A DNA stretch of 64,000 bases from JACNKJ01 sp964344565 (GTDB lineage: Bacteria > Krumholzibacteriota > Krumholzibacteriia > JACNKJ01), in contig CAYFNT010000004.1 of NCBI GenBank assembly GCA_964344565.1, forward strand, positions 148,725-212,724, written 5' to 3'. Made by a program: the position numbers and the translations under genes. The notes beneath the pieces were generated by a model, which did not search any database, had not been told where the DNA came from, and was given only the letters and a program-made list of their open reading frames with translations. Below are positions 15,867 through 24,054 of the stretch, one piece after another (the first letter of the stretch is position 1; the number at the start of each line of letters is the position of its first letter).

Positions 15867-16832
15867 AGCGTCCTTGTCCAGAGGCAGACCCCGCCCGTCG
15901 GCGTAGTCGCGGGCCTCCTTGCCGTTCCCCCAGAACCAGAGGGTCACGTCCTTGCCTTCCTTGACGCAGTGGAGCAAGGCATAGCGCTGCAGCAGGGCTT
16001 CGGCGCGATGGGGGTCCATGCTCCCGACCACGCGGCCGAAGGGCCCCACCTTCACCGGCCTGGGATCGCTGCTGCGCACCAGCACCGATTCGAGCAGCTT
16101 CTGAAGGGCCGGGTCGGGCTTGCGATCGTCCAGGGGCGGCAGATCGGCGAGGGGATGTTCTTCAGCAGCCTGTTCGAGTTCGGCATCTTCCGCGAAGGAG
16201 TCGGGGGTGACCGGTGCCTGTTCCTTGCTGATGTCGGGGGGAGCGGCCTCGCCGGGACGATTCTCCAGATCGGCCTTCAGGGCTTCGAGGGCGGCGCGTT
16301 CCTTTTCCACCGCGGCCCGTGCGGCTTCCTGGGCGGCCCTCTCCTCGGCCACGGCGGCCTTCACCGACTCCAGTGCCTGACGCTCCCTTTCGGCGGAGGC
16401 TCGGGCCGCCTCTTCGGCCGACTTCTCCTCTTCGGCCCTGACCGCGGCCTCCTCGGCCTCCCTCTTGCGCTGGGCGGCCGACAGCTCGGCCTCCTTGGCC
16501 GCGGATTCGATCTCGGAGATGCGACGCAATTCCCGCTCGGCCTCTTCCCGAATGGCCAGAGCCTCCTCGGACTGGCGGGCTGCCTGTCGGCGCTCCTCCA
16601 CGGCGCGCTGGCGTTCCTCTCCCGCTTTCTGAATCTCGCGGGCGGCCTTCTGGGCCTCCTCGGCGGCCCGTCGCGCCTCGTCGCGAGCGGCCTTGAGTTC
16701 CGCTTCGTCGATGCCCGGCTGGGCTTCCGCGGCCGGCGGCGTCTCTTCCGCCTCGGGCGGGGGAGCGGGCTGATCCTGCTTCCTGGCTCTCTCCTCGGCG
16801 GCCCGCTGAAGGGCCTTGAAAGTCTTACTCAT
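15858..16832 (-). CDS. Long Ala/Glu-rich coiled-coil protein with unique C-terminal domain
   Basis: A 324-residue acidic protein. The first 18 residues (SKTFKALQRAAEERARK) resemble the N-termini of exosortase-associated tyrosine kinases and related EPS proteins. Residues about 42-195 are an almost unbroken charged Ala/Glu/Arg coiled coil. A proline-rich acidic linker follows, then a compact globular region (about 235-324) with PHRAEALLQRYALLHCVKEGKDVTLWFWGNG that I do not recognise. There is no signal peptide or membrane helix. The start lies 8 nt inside the ExeA-like ATPase gene, so the two proteins are probably made together and may form a complex. The function is unknown. Confidence 0.65.
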   Translation of the reverse strand: MSKTFKALQRAAEERARKQDQPAPPPEAEETPPAAEAQPGIDEAELKAARDEARRAAEEAQKAAREIQKAGEERQRAVEERRQAARQSEEALAIREEAERELRRISEIESAAKEAELSAAQRKREAEEAAVRAEEEKSAEEAARASAERERQALESVKAAVAEERAAQEAARAAVEKERAALEALKADLENRPGEAAPPDISKEQAPVTPDSFAEDAELEQAAEEHPLADLPPLDDRKPDPALQKLLESVLVRSSDPRPVKVGPFGRVVGSMDPHRAEALLQRYALLHCVKEGKDVTLWFWGNGKEARDYADGRGLPLDKDALS

Positions 16833-18216
16833 GGCTCGCCTCCGGGTCGGGGAAGAAGAGGATCCAGCCTGGGCGGATGTGGTCGAAGTTCTCGATGTGG
16901 GGATTCATCTCCCGAACTGCGGACAGGAACAGCGGATCCCTGCGCCCGGACAGTCGCAGGGTGAGCCGGTTGAACTGGTCGCCGTGGCGCACCCGGTAGG
17001 CGATGCGGGGGGCCCGTCCCACGGCCTGGCGGATCCGGGAGAGGCTGAGTGCCTCGGGCCAGGTTTCGGGCATGACGCCGTCGGCGATCCGCGGCAGGGT
17101 GTCCATGTCGGGTGAGACGGCGGAACGGATCGTCGCGGGATCCGGGGGCGGATCCTGCACGAGGCTCTCCTCGGTCGGCTCGGAATCCTGGGGAAGCGCC
17201 TCCGGCTGGATTTCCGGACCCCTGACCATGTCCTCGGCGAGGCTGGTCGAGGGCAGGTGCTCGGGCGCCAGCCGCTCGATGACCTGACGCTTCCCGAACT
17301 CGTAGGACACGTAGATCAGGGTGACGGCCAGCAGGGCCGTGAACATGAACCAGGGCAGGGTGGCGCTTCGCTTGCGGCCGGCCGCGCCTTCTTCTGCCGG
17401 AGGGGCCGCGTACTTCTTCTCGAAATCCTTGAGACACTCTCGCACGTGGGACGCGCTCACCGACCTGTCGCCGTCGGCGTAGGCGATGAGCATGGCATTG
17501 TCGGCCAGCATGTTCAGGCGGCGGGGAATGCCGCGGCCGTTCTTGCAGACCATCTTCAGGGCTTCCACATCGAAGATGGGCGACCCGCCTGCGCCGGCCA
17601 GATTCAGTCGATGGAGCAGATAGGCCTCGCTCTCGGACTCGTCCAGGGGATGGATGCGTCCCTTCACGGAGATGCGCGAGTCGAGCTGCCGCAGTTCCGT
17701 GAGGCCGAGCTTGGCTTCCAGCTCCGGCTGTCCCACGAGCACGATCTGCAGCAGCTTCTCCTTGGCCGTCTCCAGATTCGACAGCAGTCTCAGATTCTCG
17801 AGGAACTCCGAGCTCAGGTTCTGGGCCTCGTCGATGATGAGGGCCACGTTGCGGTCCTGGCGAAGCTGCTCGATGAGGTAGAGGTTCAGGGACTGGATCA
17901 TGCCGCCCCGGGTCTCCTCCTTCACGGGGATGCCCAGCTCCTGGTGAACCATGAGGAGCATCTCGTCGAATTCCAGACCCGTGTGGAAGATGTAGACCGT
18001 GCGGATCTCTTCCTCGAGGGTGCCCAGCAGATTGTGCAGCAGGGTGGTCTTGCCCGTTCCCACCTCGCCGGTGAGCACGGTGAAACCCTTCCGTTCCCGG
18101 ATGCCGTAGAGCAGGTTGGCGAAGGCCTCCTGATGGCTCGGCGACATGTAGAGGAAGTGCGGGTCGGGAGTGACGTTGAAAGGCTTCTCGTTGAGCTTGA
18201 AGAAGTCGAGGTACAA
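16825..18216 (-). CDS. ExeA/GspA-type AAA ATPase with membrane helix and LysM-like tail
   Basis: A 463-residue protein. Residues 1-270 form an ExeA-type ATPase: YLDFFKLNEKPFNVTPDPHF start, Walker A GEVGTGKTT (50-58), Walker B ALIIDEAQN (125-133), and a GRGIPRRLN sensor region. One transmembrane helix lies at about 288-305, and an acidic periplasmic linker follows. The last approximately 55 residues (from YRVRHGDQFNRL to IRPGWILFFP) look like a LysM peptidoglycan-binding motif. Related ATPases sit in exosortase/EPS loci, and ExeA itself acts in secretion across peptidoglycan. The design suggests a cytoplasmic ATPase tied to the cell wall. The next gene on this strand overlaps its 3' end. Confidence 0.8.
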   Translation of the reverse strand: MYLDFFKLNEKPFNVTPDPHFLYMSPSHQEAFANLLYGIRERKGFTVLTGEVGTGKTTLLHNLLGTLEEEIRTVYIFHTGLEFDEMLLMVHQELGIPVKEETRGGMIQSLNLYLIEQLRQDRNVALIIDEAQNLSSEFLENLRLLSNLETAKEKLLQIVLVGQPELEAKLGLTELRQLDSRISVKGRIHPLDESESEAYLLHRLNLAGAGGSPIFDVEALKMVCKNGRGIPRRLNMLADNAMLIAYADGDRSVSASHVRECLKDFEKKYAAPPAEEGAAGRKRSATLPWFMFTALLAVTLIYVSYEFGKRQVIERLAPEHLPSTSLAEDMVRGPEIQPEALPQDSEPTEESLVQDPPPDPATIRSAVSPDMDTLPRIADGVMPETWPEALSLSRIRQAVGRAPRIAYRVRHGDQFNRLTLRLSGRRDPLFLSAVREMNPHIENFDHIRPGWILFFPDPEASHE

Positions 18217-18227
18217 GGCTCCGTCTC

Positions 18228-19409
18228 CTAGTTGCTTTTCCGGACGAGCGAGTCGACCAGATCCAAGTAGACCTTCTTATGCACGGGCCAGTCGTAGGTC
18301 TCGAAAAATCGAGCCGACTCTTCGGCCAGTCCCGCTCTTCGATCGGGGTCTTCGTGGAGGGCGATGATCTTGTCAGCCAGGGATCGGGGATCCTCCGGTT
18401 CGAAGAATTCCACCGAACTCTCGTCGAAGTAGTGTCGGATAGTGTAGGTGGGGGCCACCACGGCGGGCACGCCGAGGATGGCGTATTCCAGCAGCTTGGT
18501 GGGCAGCATGTAGCGCGTGCTCACATCGGGGCGGCTGGGTATCACCGCCAGATCGGCCTGGCGGATGAGCGGGGGCAGCTCTTCCACGGGCACGAAGCCG
18601 TCGGAGAAGTGCACCCGATCTTCCAGTCCCAGTTCGCTGCGGAGGCTGAGAAGTTCCTCGCGGTGATCGCCCTCGCCGATGATGTCCAGGCGCAGGCCGG
18701 GAATGGCGTCGCCGATCTCGGCCACGGCGCGGATGGCGATGTCCAGGCCCAGTCGATGGGCGATGGTGCCGTGGTTGATGAGGTGGAAGGAACCGTTGGG
18801 GCTTCCGGTGGCCTTCTCTTCGCGCTTGAAGATGCGCGAATCGGGAAGGTTGAGCAGCACTTCGATCTTGTCCGCGTCGATGCCGTGATCGATGAGCGCT
18901 TCCTTCTTGGTGTGCTCGCTGGTGAGCACCCGGGTGGCCAGGGCCGCGCTGATCCGCTCCTGGAATCGCAGCATGCGTATCATGGGGTGGGAGGCCTTCA
19001 CCGAGAATTTGCCCTGATAGAGTTCGGGCATGACGTCATGGATATCGAGGATGAGCGGACATCCCATGGCGCGGGTCCAGAGCCCCACGAAGGCCATGAA
19101 GTCGGGCATGTTGTTGGCGTGCACCAGGTCGAAGGCCCTGCGCAGGTGCGCGAGAGTGAGGGCGAACTGGGCCAAGAGCAGGAATAGCAGATAGCTGCCC
19201 ATATAGAGCAGCCCGTTGCCGCCCCGATAGCGAGCCATGGGCAGATGGCGAACCTCCACCTCGCGAATGCGTTCATTCGAGGGCTCGCCGGGCTTGCGCA
19301 GACAGAAGAAAATGACTTCATCACCGCGCGAAGCCAAAGCCTCGGCCTCCCGCTGGACACGCGGGTCCGAGGAATAGTATGTGTATGCGACCATCGCAAT
19401 TCGCGACAT
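18228..19409 (-). CDS. GT4 glycosyltransferase of the EPS locus
   Basis: A 393-residue GT4 glycosyltransferase. The start is taken at the ATG ending at 19409 because a GGGAGG ribosome site lies about 9-10 nt upstream and the protein begins MSRIAMVAYTYYSSDPRVQREAEAL, the usual N-terminal Rossmann strand. Upstream codons up to 19592 read as low-quality sequence. VHANNMPDFMAFVG and ILDIHDVMPELY are typical of the family, and MLPTKLLEYAILGVPAVV is the donor-site block. It is the first gene of a reverse cluster with the ExeA-like and coiled-coil genes, divergent from the degT gene. Substrate sugars are unknown. Confidence 0.8.
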   Translation of the reverse strand: MSRIAMVAYTYYSSDPRVQREAEALASRGDEVIFFCLRKPGEPSNERIREVEVRHLPMARYRGGNGLLYMGSYLLFLLLAQFALTLAHLRRAFDLVHANNMPDFMAFVGLWTRAMGCPLILDIHDVMPELYQGKFSVKASHPMIRMLRFQERISAALATRVLTSEHTKKEALIDHGIDADKIEVLLNLPDSRIFKREEKATGSPNGSFHLINHGTIAHRLGLDIAIRAVAEIGDAIPGLRLDIIGEGDHREELLSLRSELGLEDRVHFSDGFVPVEELPPLIRQADLAVIPSRPDVSTRYMLPTKLLEYAILGVPAVVAPTYTIRHYFDESSVEFFEPEDPRSLADKIIALHEDPDRRAGLAEESARFFETYDWPVHKKVYLDLVDSLVRKSN

Positions 19410-19632
19410 TCGGTGGATCCTCCCGCCGCAAGCTAACAGTTGGCGAAGAAATGCGTCAACGAAAGCTGGCTGGCACTCCGGCTGCATGGGCAAGGATCGT
19501 GTCAGGCGGCGAAAGGTGTCTCCCGGAAGGATGGGAAATCCCGGGTAAGCCACGGCCAGTCCGGGGAATCGGGGGTCGAGCCCCGCTCGCAAAGAGCCAT
19601 CGGCCTCACAATATGAAGGGAAGTTTTGACCG
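19410..19632. promoter_or_regulatory. Divergent intergenic region between GT4 (-) and degT (+)
   Basis: These 223 nt separate two outward-reading EPS gene sets and must hold both promoters. On the + strand CACAAT at 19610-19615 within CCTCACAATATGAAG could be a -10 element; almost the same string (CCTTCATAATGTGAAG) lies upstream of the wza gene near 21698-21713. No convincing -35 was found. On the - strand GGGAGGAT serves as ribosome site for the GT4. I recognised no known riboswitch here. Confidence 0.35.
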
Positions 19633-20733
19633 ATGAGTGTGCCATTTCTTGACTTGCGTACCCAGTTTCAGAGCCTCAAGGATGAATTGCTTCCCGAACT
19701 GGAAGCCATCATGAGCCAGGCGGCTTTCATCGGCGGTCCCGCGCTCAAGGATTTCGAGACCGACTTCGCCGCTTACTGCGGCGCCGCTCACGCGGTGGGA
19801 GTCGGCAACGGCACGGACGCCCTTCAGCTCGCTCTTCGCGCCGCCGGCATCGGCGAGGGCGACGAGGTCATCACCGCCGCCAACACCTTCGTGGCCACGG
19901 TGGAGGCCATCGTGCTCGCGGGGGCCAAGCCCGTGCTCGTGGACATGGATCCCGCGACCTATCACCTGGACATCTCCCGTCTGGAAGAGGCCATCAGTCC
20001 GAAGACCAGGGCCATCATGCCGGTGCATCTCTACGGAGATCCCGTGGACATGGACCCCGTGCTCGAGATCGCCGAGCGCCGCGGCGTCATGGTCATCGAG
20101 GATGCCGCCCAGGCCCACGGCGCCGAGTACAAGGGACGCCGCTGCGGATCCATGGGCGACCTGGCCGGCTTCAGCTTCTATCCCGGCAAGAACCTCGGCG
20201 CCTACGGCGACGGCGGGGCCGTGACCACCAGGCACGAAGATCTGGCCATGAAGGTCCGCCAGGTGGGGGACCACGGCAGCCTCAAGAAGTACGTGCACGA
20301 GATCCTGGGCACCAACAGCCGTCTGGACAGCCTCCAGGCCAAGGTGCTGCAGGTCAAGCTGAAGCATCTGGACGCCTGGAACGAGGGTCGTCGCCGCGCG
20401 GCGGCGGGCTACCGCGAGCGCCTGGGAGGCCAGGAAGCCCTGCAGCTACCCTTGGAGCGCGAGGGGCACCTGCCCGTCTATCACCTCTACGTGATCCGGT
20501 CGGCGAAGGTGGAGGCCATCGACGCGGTCCTGAAGGAAGCCGGCATCGGTTTCGGGTACCACTATCCCAAACCCGTGCACCTGCAGCCTCCCTTCTCGCA
20601 GCTCGGCTATGCGGAAGGCGATCTGCCCGAGTCCGAAAAGGGCGCGGTGGAGATCCTCAGCCTGCCCATGTTCCCGGAGCTGACGGACGCGCAACTGGAT
20701 CAGGTTTGCGAGCTTGTGAGCTCGGCACTGTAG
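19633..20733 (+). CDS. DegT/DnrJ/EryC1/StrS-family sugar aminotransferase (WbpE-like)
   Basis: A 366-residue PLP-dependent aminotransferase acting on nucleotide-linked keto-sugars. VPFLDLRTQF is the usual start; GNGTDALQLALRAAGIGEGDEV binds the cofactor phosphate; VIEDAAQAHGAEYKG carries the PLP Asp; and K186 in SFYPGKNLGAYGDGG forms the Schiff base. NSRLDSLQAKVLQVKL is also typical. A Gfo/Idh dehydrogenase at 28339 and a UDP-sugar dehydrogenase at 53929 would, with this enzyme, resemble the WbpA-WbpB-WbpE route to 3-amino-uronic acids. That assignment is inference. A promoter-like motif lies just upstream. Confidence 0.87.
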   Translation: MSVPFLDLRTQFQSLKDELLPELEAIMSQAAFIGGPALKDFETDFAAYCGAAHAVGVGNGTDALQLALRAAGIGEGDEVITAANTFVATVEAIVLAGAKPVLVDMDPATYHLDISRLEEAISPKTRAIMPVHLYGDPVDMDPVLEIAERRGVMVIEDAAQAHGAEYKGRRCGSMGDLAGFSFYPGKNLGAYGDGGAVTTRHEDLAMKVRQVGDHGSLKKYVHEILGTNSRLDSLQAKVLQVKLKHLDAWNEGRRRAAAGYRERLGGQEALQLPLEREGHLPVYHLYVIRSAKVEAIDAVLKEAGIGFGYHYPKPVHLQPPFSQLGYAEGDLPESEKGAVEILSLPMFPELTDAQLDQVCELVSSAL

Positions 20734-20761
20734 GCTGGCTCACTTTGGCGGCTCAGATCTC

Positions 20762-20790
20762 TTTACGAATGAATCAAGTTCTGGTAGACT
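20762..20790 (+). promoter_or_regulatory. Sigma-70-type promoter with extended -10, upstream of sugar transferase 1
   Basis: TTTACG (20762-20767), a 17-nt spacer, and TAGACT (20785-20790) preceded by TGG, giving an extended -10. It would start an approximately 125-nt leader for the gene at 20923. The same TTCTGGTAKACT string occurs before the second sugar transferase (27398-27403). Confidence 0.5.
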
Positions 20791-20878
20791 CCTTTGTGTC
20801 ATAACCACCGGGAGGTTTTCTTAGACACCTTGCTAATGCGTTGACAGCGGCGCGCCTAGCGCCACCGATGGACAACAC

Positions 20879-20903
20879 GGTTACACGTTCGAACAGTGTA
20901 ACC
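20879..20903. promoter_or_regulatory. Inverted repeat in leader of sugar transferase 1
   Basis: GGTTACAC and GTGTAACC form a perfect 8-bp inverted repeat around a 9-nt centre that contains the palindrome GTTCGAAC. It lies 20 nt before the start codon at 20923, so it could be an RNA hairpin near the ribosome site or a protein operator. There is no U-tract, so a terminator is unlikely. Confidence 0.5.
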
Positions 20904-20922
20904 TCAAGCGACAGGGTCGGTT

Positions 20923-21648
20923 ATGGCACCCCAGAGCACCCTCGTGGAGCGGAACGTCCGTGATCAGAGCATTCTGGTCAAGAGTTCCGAAACAGAAGGC
21001 GCAACTCCCCAGGACGATCTCGTTCAGTTTCCCGTCAGGGACTCGCTGATCTATCGCATCAGCAAGCGCGGGCTGGATATCCTCTTCAGCCTCACGGGCA
21101 TCCTCATGTTCCTGCCCCTCATGATCCCGCTGGCTCTCCTGATTCGTCTCGAGAGCCCGGGTTCGATCATCTTCCGGCAGATCCGCGTGGGCCGCAACCG
21201 TCGCCATTTCGTCTGCTACAAGTTCAGGTCCATGGTCAACGAGGCCGAGGAGATGAAGGAGGGCCTGGCCAGCGACAACGAGGCCAGCGGCGCCATGTTC
21301 AAGATCCAGAACGATCCTCGGATCACACAGCTAGGCCGTTTCCTGAGGCGCAGCAGCCTCGACGAACTGCCGCAGCTTTTCAACGTGTTCAAGGGCGACA
21401 TGAGCATCGTGGGGCCCCGTCCCCAGATTCCATCCGAAGTCGAGCAGTACGAGCCTTGGCACTACCGTCGTCTGGAAGTGCAGCCGGGGATCACCTGCCT
21501 CTGGCAGATCTCGGGCCGCAGTTCCATCGGGTTCAACGAATGGATGCGCTTGGACTCCGAGTACGTGCAGCATCGAGGATTCTTCTACGATCTGAAGATC
21601 ATCCTCCTGACGCTACCTGCAATCATCGCACGGAGGGGAGCCTACTAG
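20923..21648 (+). CDS. Undecaprenyl-phosphate sugar phosphotransferase (small PGT), EPS initiation enzyme 1
   Basis: A 241-residue bacterial sugar transferase that moves a sugar-1-phosphate to undecaprenyl phosphate, starting repeat-unit synthesis at the inner membrane. A single re-entrant hydrophobic helix (about residues 50-72) precedes the catalytic part: FRQIRVGRNRRHFVCYKFRSM, the Asp-Glu pair in SSLDELPQLFNV, and SIVGPRPQ. PGITCLWQISGRS is the usual end block. The first 45 residues are polar and variable. A promoter with a long leader precedes the gene, and wza follows after 197 nt. The transferred sugar is unknown. Confidence 0.88.
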   Translation: MAPQSTLVERNVRDQSILVKSSETEGATPQDDLVQFPVRDSLIYRISKRGLDILFSLTGILMFLPLMIPLALLIRLESPGSIIFRQIRVGRNRRHFVCYKFRSMVNEAEEMKEGLASDNEASGAMFKIQNDPRITQLGRFLRRSSLDELPQLFNVFKGDMSIVGPRPQIPSEVEQYEPWHYRRLEVQPGITCLWQISGRSSIGFNEWMRLDSEYVQHRGFFYDLKIILLTLPAIIARRGAY

Positions 21649-21718
21649 CGGTTCGAGGGAAGGATGGCGCCGCAGGCAGCTGAGCAGGACTCATACGCCT
21701 TCATAATGTGAAGTAAAT

Positions 21719-21758
21719 AGGGCTCTTGCGTCTAAAAGCTTTCTTGACGCTGGGCCCT
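21719..21758. promoter_or_regulatory. Stem-loop in the wza leader
   Basis: AGGGC (21719-21723) pairs with GCCCT (21754-21758), and inside it GCGTC (21728-21732) pairs with GACGC (21746-21750), giving a two-part stem with an internal loop. It is about 90 nt before the wza start. A CATAAT at 21702-21707 just upstream could be a -10 element, so the hairpin would be near the 5' end of the mRNA. Its role is unknown. Confidence 0.4.
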
Positions 21759-21845
21759 CAAAGCGTCAGAAATGGCATCGAAGTTGCTGATTTATCGGGT
21801 TCTAGGAGAGATCCCGTACTTCCGGCCGAGTAGGAGATAGCAAGG

Positions 21846-22625
21846 ATGCGAGTCAAAGCCGGTTTCCCAACTACAATTGTGCGCGTACTGGTCTTGGTCC
21901 TGATGGGCTTGGCCCTGGTTTCCTGCTCGGGAAGGCAAGATGTTCCCGTAAAGGTGACCACTGCCGTCACCGCCGATTCCATCCCCAGGGCGAGTTCCGC
22001 ACTCGCCAGCGACTTCATGCTCGGTCCGGAGGATTTCCTGGAAATCCGATTCATCGGGGATCCCAGCCTCAGCATGGAGACGGAAGTCCGCCCCGACGGA
22101 ACCATTTCCGTACCCTTGCTGGAGGACGCCGTCAATGTGACCGGCATGACCCCCAAGGACCTGGAGCGCCTCATCGTCGCGGGAGTCTCCGACTATCTCA
22201 AGAATCCGAAGGTCTTCGTCAACGTGAAGGACGTCGGCAGCTCCAGCGTCTTCGTGCTGGGCGAGGTGCGCAACCCCCAGATCGTCTACGATCAGCCCCT
22301 GACCTTGGCTTCGGTCATCAGCCGCTGTGGGGGTTTGGTGCGCGCCAGCGCACCTGGGCAGATCCTCGTGGTGCGTAAGTGGAATCAGGCTGAACCACTG
22401 ATCTTCGAGGTCAATTTCGAGGCATTTCTGAAGGGTGAATCCCTGATGCCAGACCTACCGTTGCAGCGATACGACATCGTCGTCGTTCCGCGCAGCCGGA
22501 TATCCAAGGTTACGGAGTTCATCGAAAACTTCTTCGAGACACCCTACTCGATACCGCGCATGGGTATTGAAACAGCCATCTTCTTCGACGTGCTCGAGGG
22601 CAAGTACCAGAGCTTCTATCGCTAG
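21846..22625 (+). CDS. Outer-membrane polysaccharide export lipoprotein (Wza family)
   Basis: A 259-residue exported lipoprotein: hydrophobic segment then lipobox LALVSC with the acylated Cys at about residue 27. The poly-export domain starts at FMLGPEDFLEIRFIGDPSLSMETEVRPDGTISVPLLEDAV, and one SLBB-type domain follows at SSVFVLGEVRNPQIVYDQPLTLASVISRCGGL. It forms the outer-membrane channel for exopolysaccharide together with the Wzz-type protein encoded next. AGGAGATAGCAAGG just before the ATG is a good ribosome site. Compared with E. coli Wza (about 380 residues) it is short, like members in exosortase-linked EPS loci. Confidence 0.88.
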   Translation: MRVKAGFPTTIVRVLVLVLMGLALVSCSGRQDVPVKVTTAVTADSIPRASSALASDFMLGPEDFLEIRFIGDPSLSMETEVRPDGTISVPLLEDAVNVTGMTPKDLERLIVAGVSDYLKNPKVFVNVKDVGSSSVFVLGEVRNPQIVYDQPLTLASVISRCGGLVRASAPGQILVVRKWNQAEPLIFEVNFEAFLKGESLMPDLPLQRYDIVVVPRSRISKVTEFIENFFETPYSIPRMGIETAIFFDVLEGKYQSFYR

Positions 22626-22644
22626 AGCGTGGAGGGACTGAGTT

Positions 22645-24045
22645 TTGGATAATTACGAGAATCAGCCGGAGTTGGAGGGCCGCAGCGGCGGCGATCTCGC
22701 GGGCCATGCCAGCGTGCGAGACGTGGTGGCGATCCTCTTCGTCCACAAATGGGTGATCCTGGTTTCATTCATCATCCTGCTGGCGGCCATCTTCTGGGGG
22801 CTTTCCCTGCGGAAGGCCATGTTCGTCTCCACGGTGAAGTACTACGTGGATCGAACCTACAACCAGCAGATGGGCATCACCTACACGCCTGGAATGGACT
22901 ACGAAGAGGAGATGAACTCCATCGCGGAGCTGGGACGCTCCCAGGGCGTCCTGCTGACCTTCGCCCGGGGCTTCGACCAGGCGCGGGGCTGGGAGAATCC
23001 TCCCGCCCAGCAGTCCGAACGCGTGGCCGCGGCCCTGGCGGAGTACATCGAGGTCTCGCCGGTGCCGGAAACCAACATGATCCAGATCCGGGCCAGGGAC
23101 GCCGATCCGGACACCGCGCTCATGCTCGCCACGGTGTACAGCCAGGCATTCCACGAGGAATACAAGCGCATACACCGACCCGAATTCGGACGCGAGTTCG
23201 TGCAGCGCAACATCACGCAGCTGGAAGATCGGATCCGGGAGGCGAACCAGGCCAAGGCCGAGTTGCAGTCCGACGCCATGCTCTTCGACATGCGCGCCGT
23301 GGAGACCCGCCTGGCGGAGAACAAGGCCATCTTCGAACGACAGCTCACCGATACCCGCGTGAAGCGAAAGACCCTCGAGAATCAGCTCAATCGCGACAAG
23401 GAAGTGCTCGCGAGCGCGGGTGGCGACATGGTGCCGTCCATCGAGTTGAGAAGCGATCCTCTGGTGGAGCGCTACGAGAACCGTCTCGCGGACCTCAGGA
23501 TGTCCCTCTCGCAGCTCGAGTCGAAGTACACGGCCGGACATCCCAATGTGCTGGCCAAGAAGGAAGAGATCGAGGACGTCCAGAGCCAGAAGATCGAGGC
23601 CATCAACCTGAGCATCAAGACCCGCGAGCAGAAGCTGGCCGGGGTGAAAGAGTCCGAACAGATCCTGGTCGATGCCATCAAGGAACTCGAGTCCCGCTTC
23701 AAGGAAATGCCCAAGCATGCCGGCGACATCGCTTACTATCAGGAATTCCTCGACATGCAGTGGAACCTGTACGCGAGATTGATCACGAAGTTCAACGATA
23801 AGCTCGTGGACGAGGAGTTCACGATCATGGACAAGAAGCTCGTCAAGCTGGGCGAGCCCGTGATCAGCGATCTCGAAGGCGTCACGCCGACCATCGTCTA
23901 CGCCCTGGTTGCGCCGCTCTTCGCCTTCGTGCTCGCGATCTCGGCCGCCTTCATGGTCGAGGCCACCGGGCAGAGTTTCCAGAAGCCCGCCGACGTCGAG
24001 AACTATACCGGCCTGCCGGTCTTCGCCACGTTCAGAAAGATCTAG
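22645..24045 (+). CDS. Wzz-family chain-length determinant / polysaccharide co-polymerase
   Basis: A 466-residue inner-membrane protein. The start is TTG at 22645 with GGAGGG 8 nt upstream; no ATG precedes the first helix. One transmembrane helix lies at about 36-54 (WVILVSFIILLAAIFWGL) and another at about 420-442, flanking a long periplasmic region with coiled-coil stretches between about 190 and 370. The C-terminal cytoplasmic tail is short and has no kinase domain, so the partner is the separate gene at 24055. It controls polymer length together with the Wzy and Wza proteins encoded nearby. Confidence 0.85.
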   Translation: MDNYENQPELEGRSGGDLAGHASVRDVVAILFVHKWVILVSFIILLAAIFWGLSLRKAMFVSTVKYYVDRTYNQQMGITYTPGMDYEEEMNSIAELGRSQGVLLTFARGFDQARGWENPPAQQSERVAAALAEYIEVSPVPETNMIQIRARDADPDTALMLATVYSQAFHEEYKRIHRPEFGREFVQRNITQLEDRIREANQAKAELQSDAMLFDMRAVETRLAENKAIFERQLTDTRVKRKTLENQLNRDKEVLASAGGDMVPSIELRSDPLVERYENRLADLRMSLSQLESKYTAGHPNVLAKKEEIEDVQSQKIEAINLSIKTREQKLAGVKESEQILVDAIKELESRFKEMPKHAGDIAYYQEFLDMQWNLYARLITKFNDKLVDEEFTIMDKKLVKLGEPVISDLEGVTPTIVYALVAPLFAFVLAISAAFMVEATGQSFQKPADVENYTGLPVFATFRKI

Positions 24046-24054
24046 GGGGAGAGA

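Noticed and set aside
19410..19632. Riboswitch in the divergent spacer
   Set aside because: The stretch is GC-rich and can fold, but no known aptamer core was recognised.
20734..22645. JUMPstart/ops element for RfaH-type antitermination in the EPS leaders
   Set aside because: No GGCGGTAG string was found in any of the leaders.
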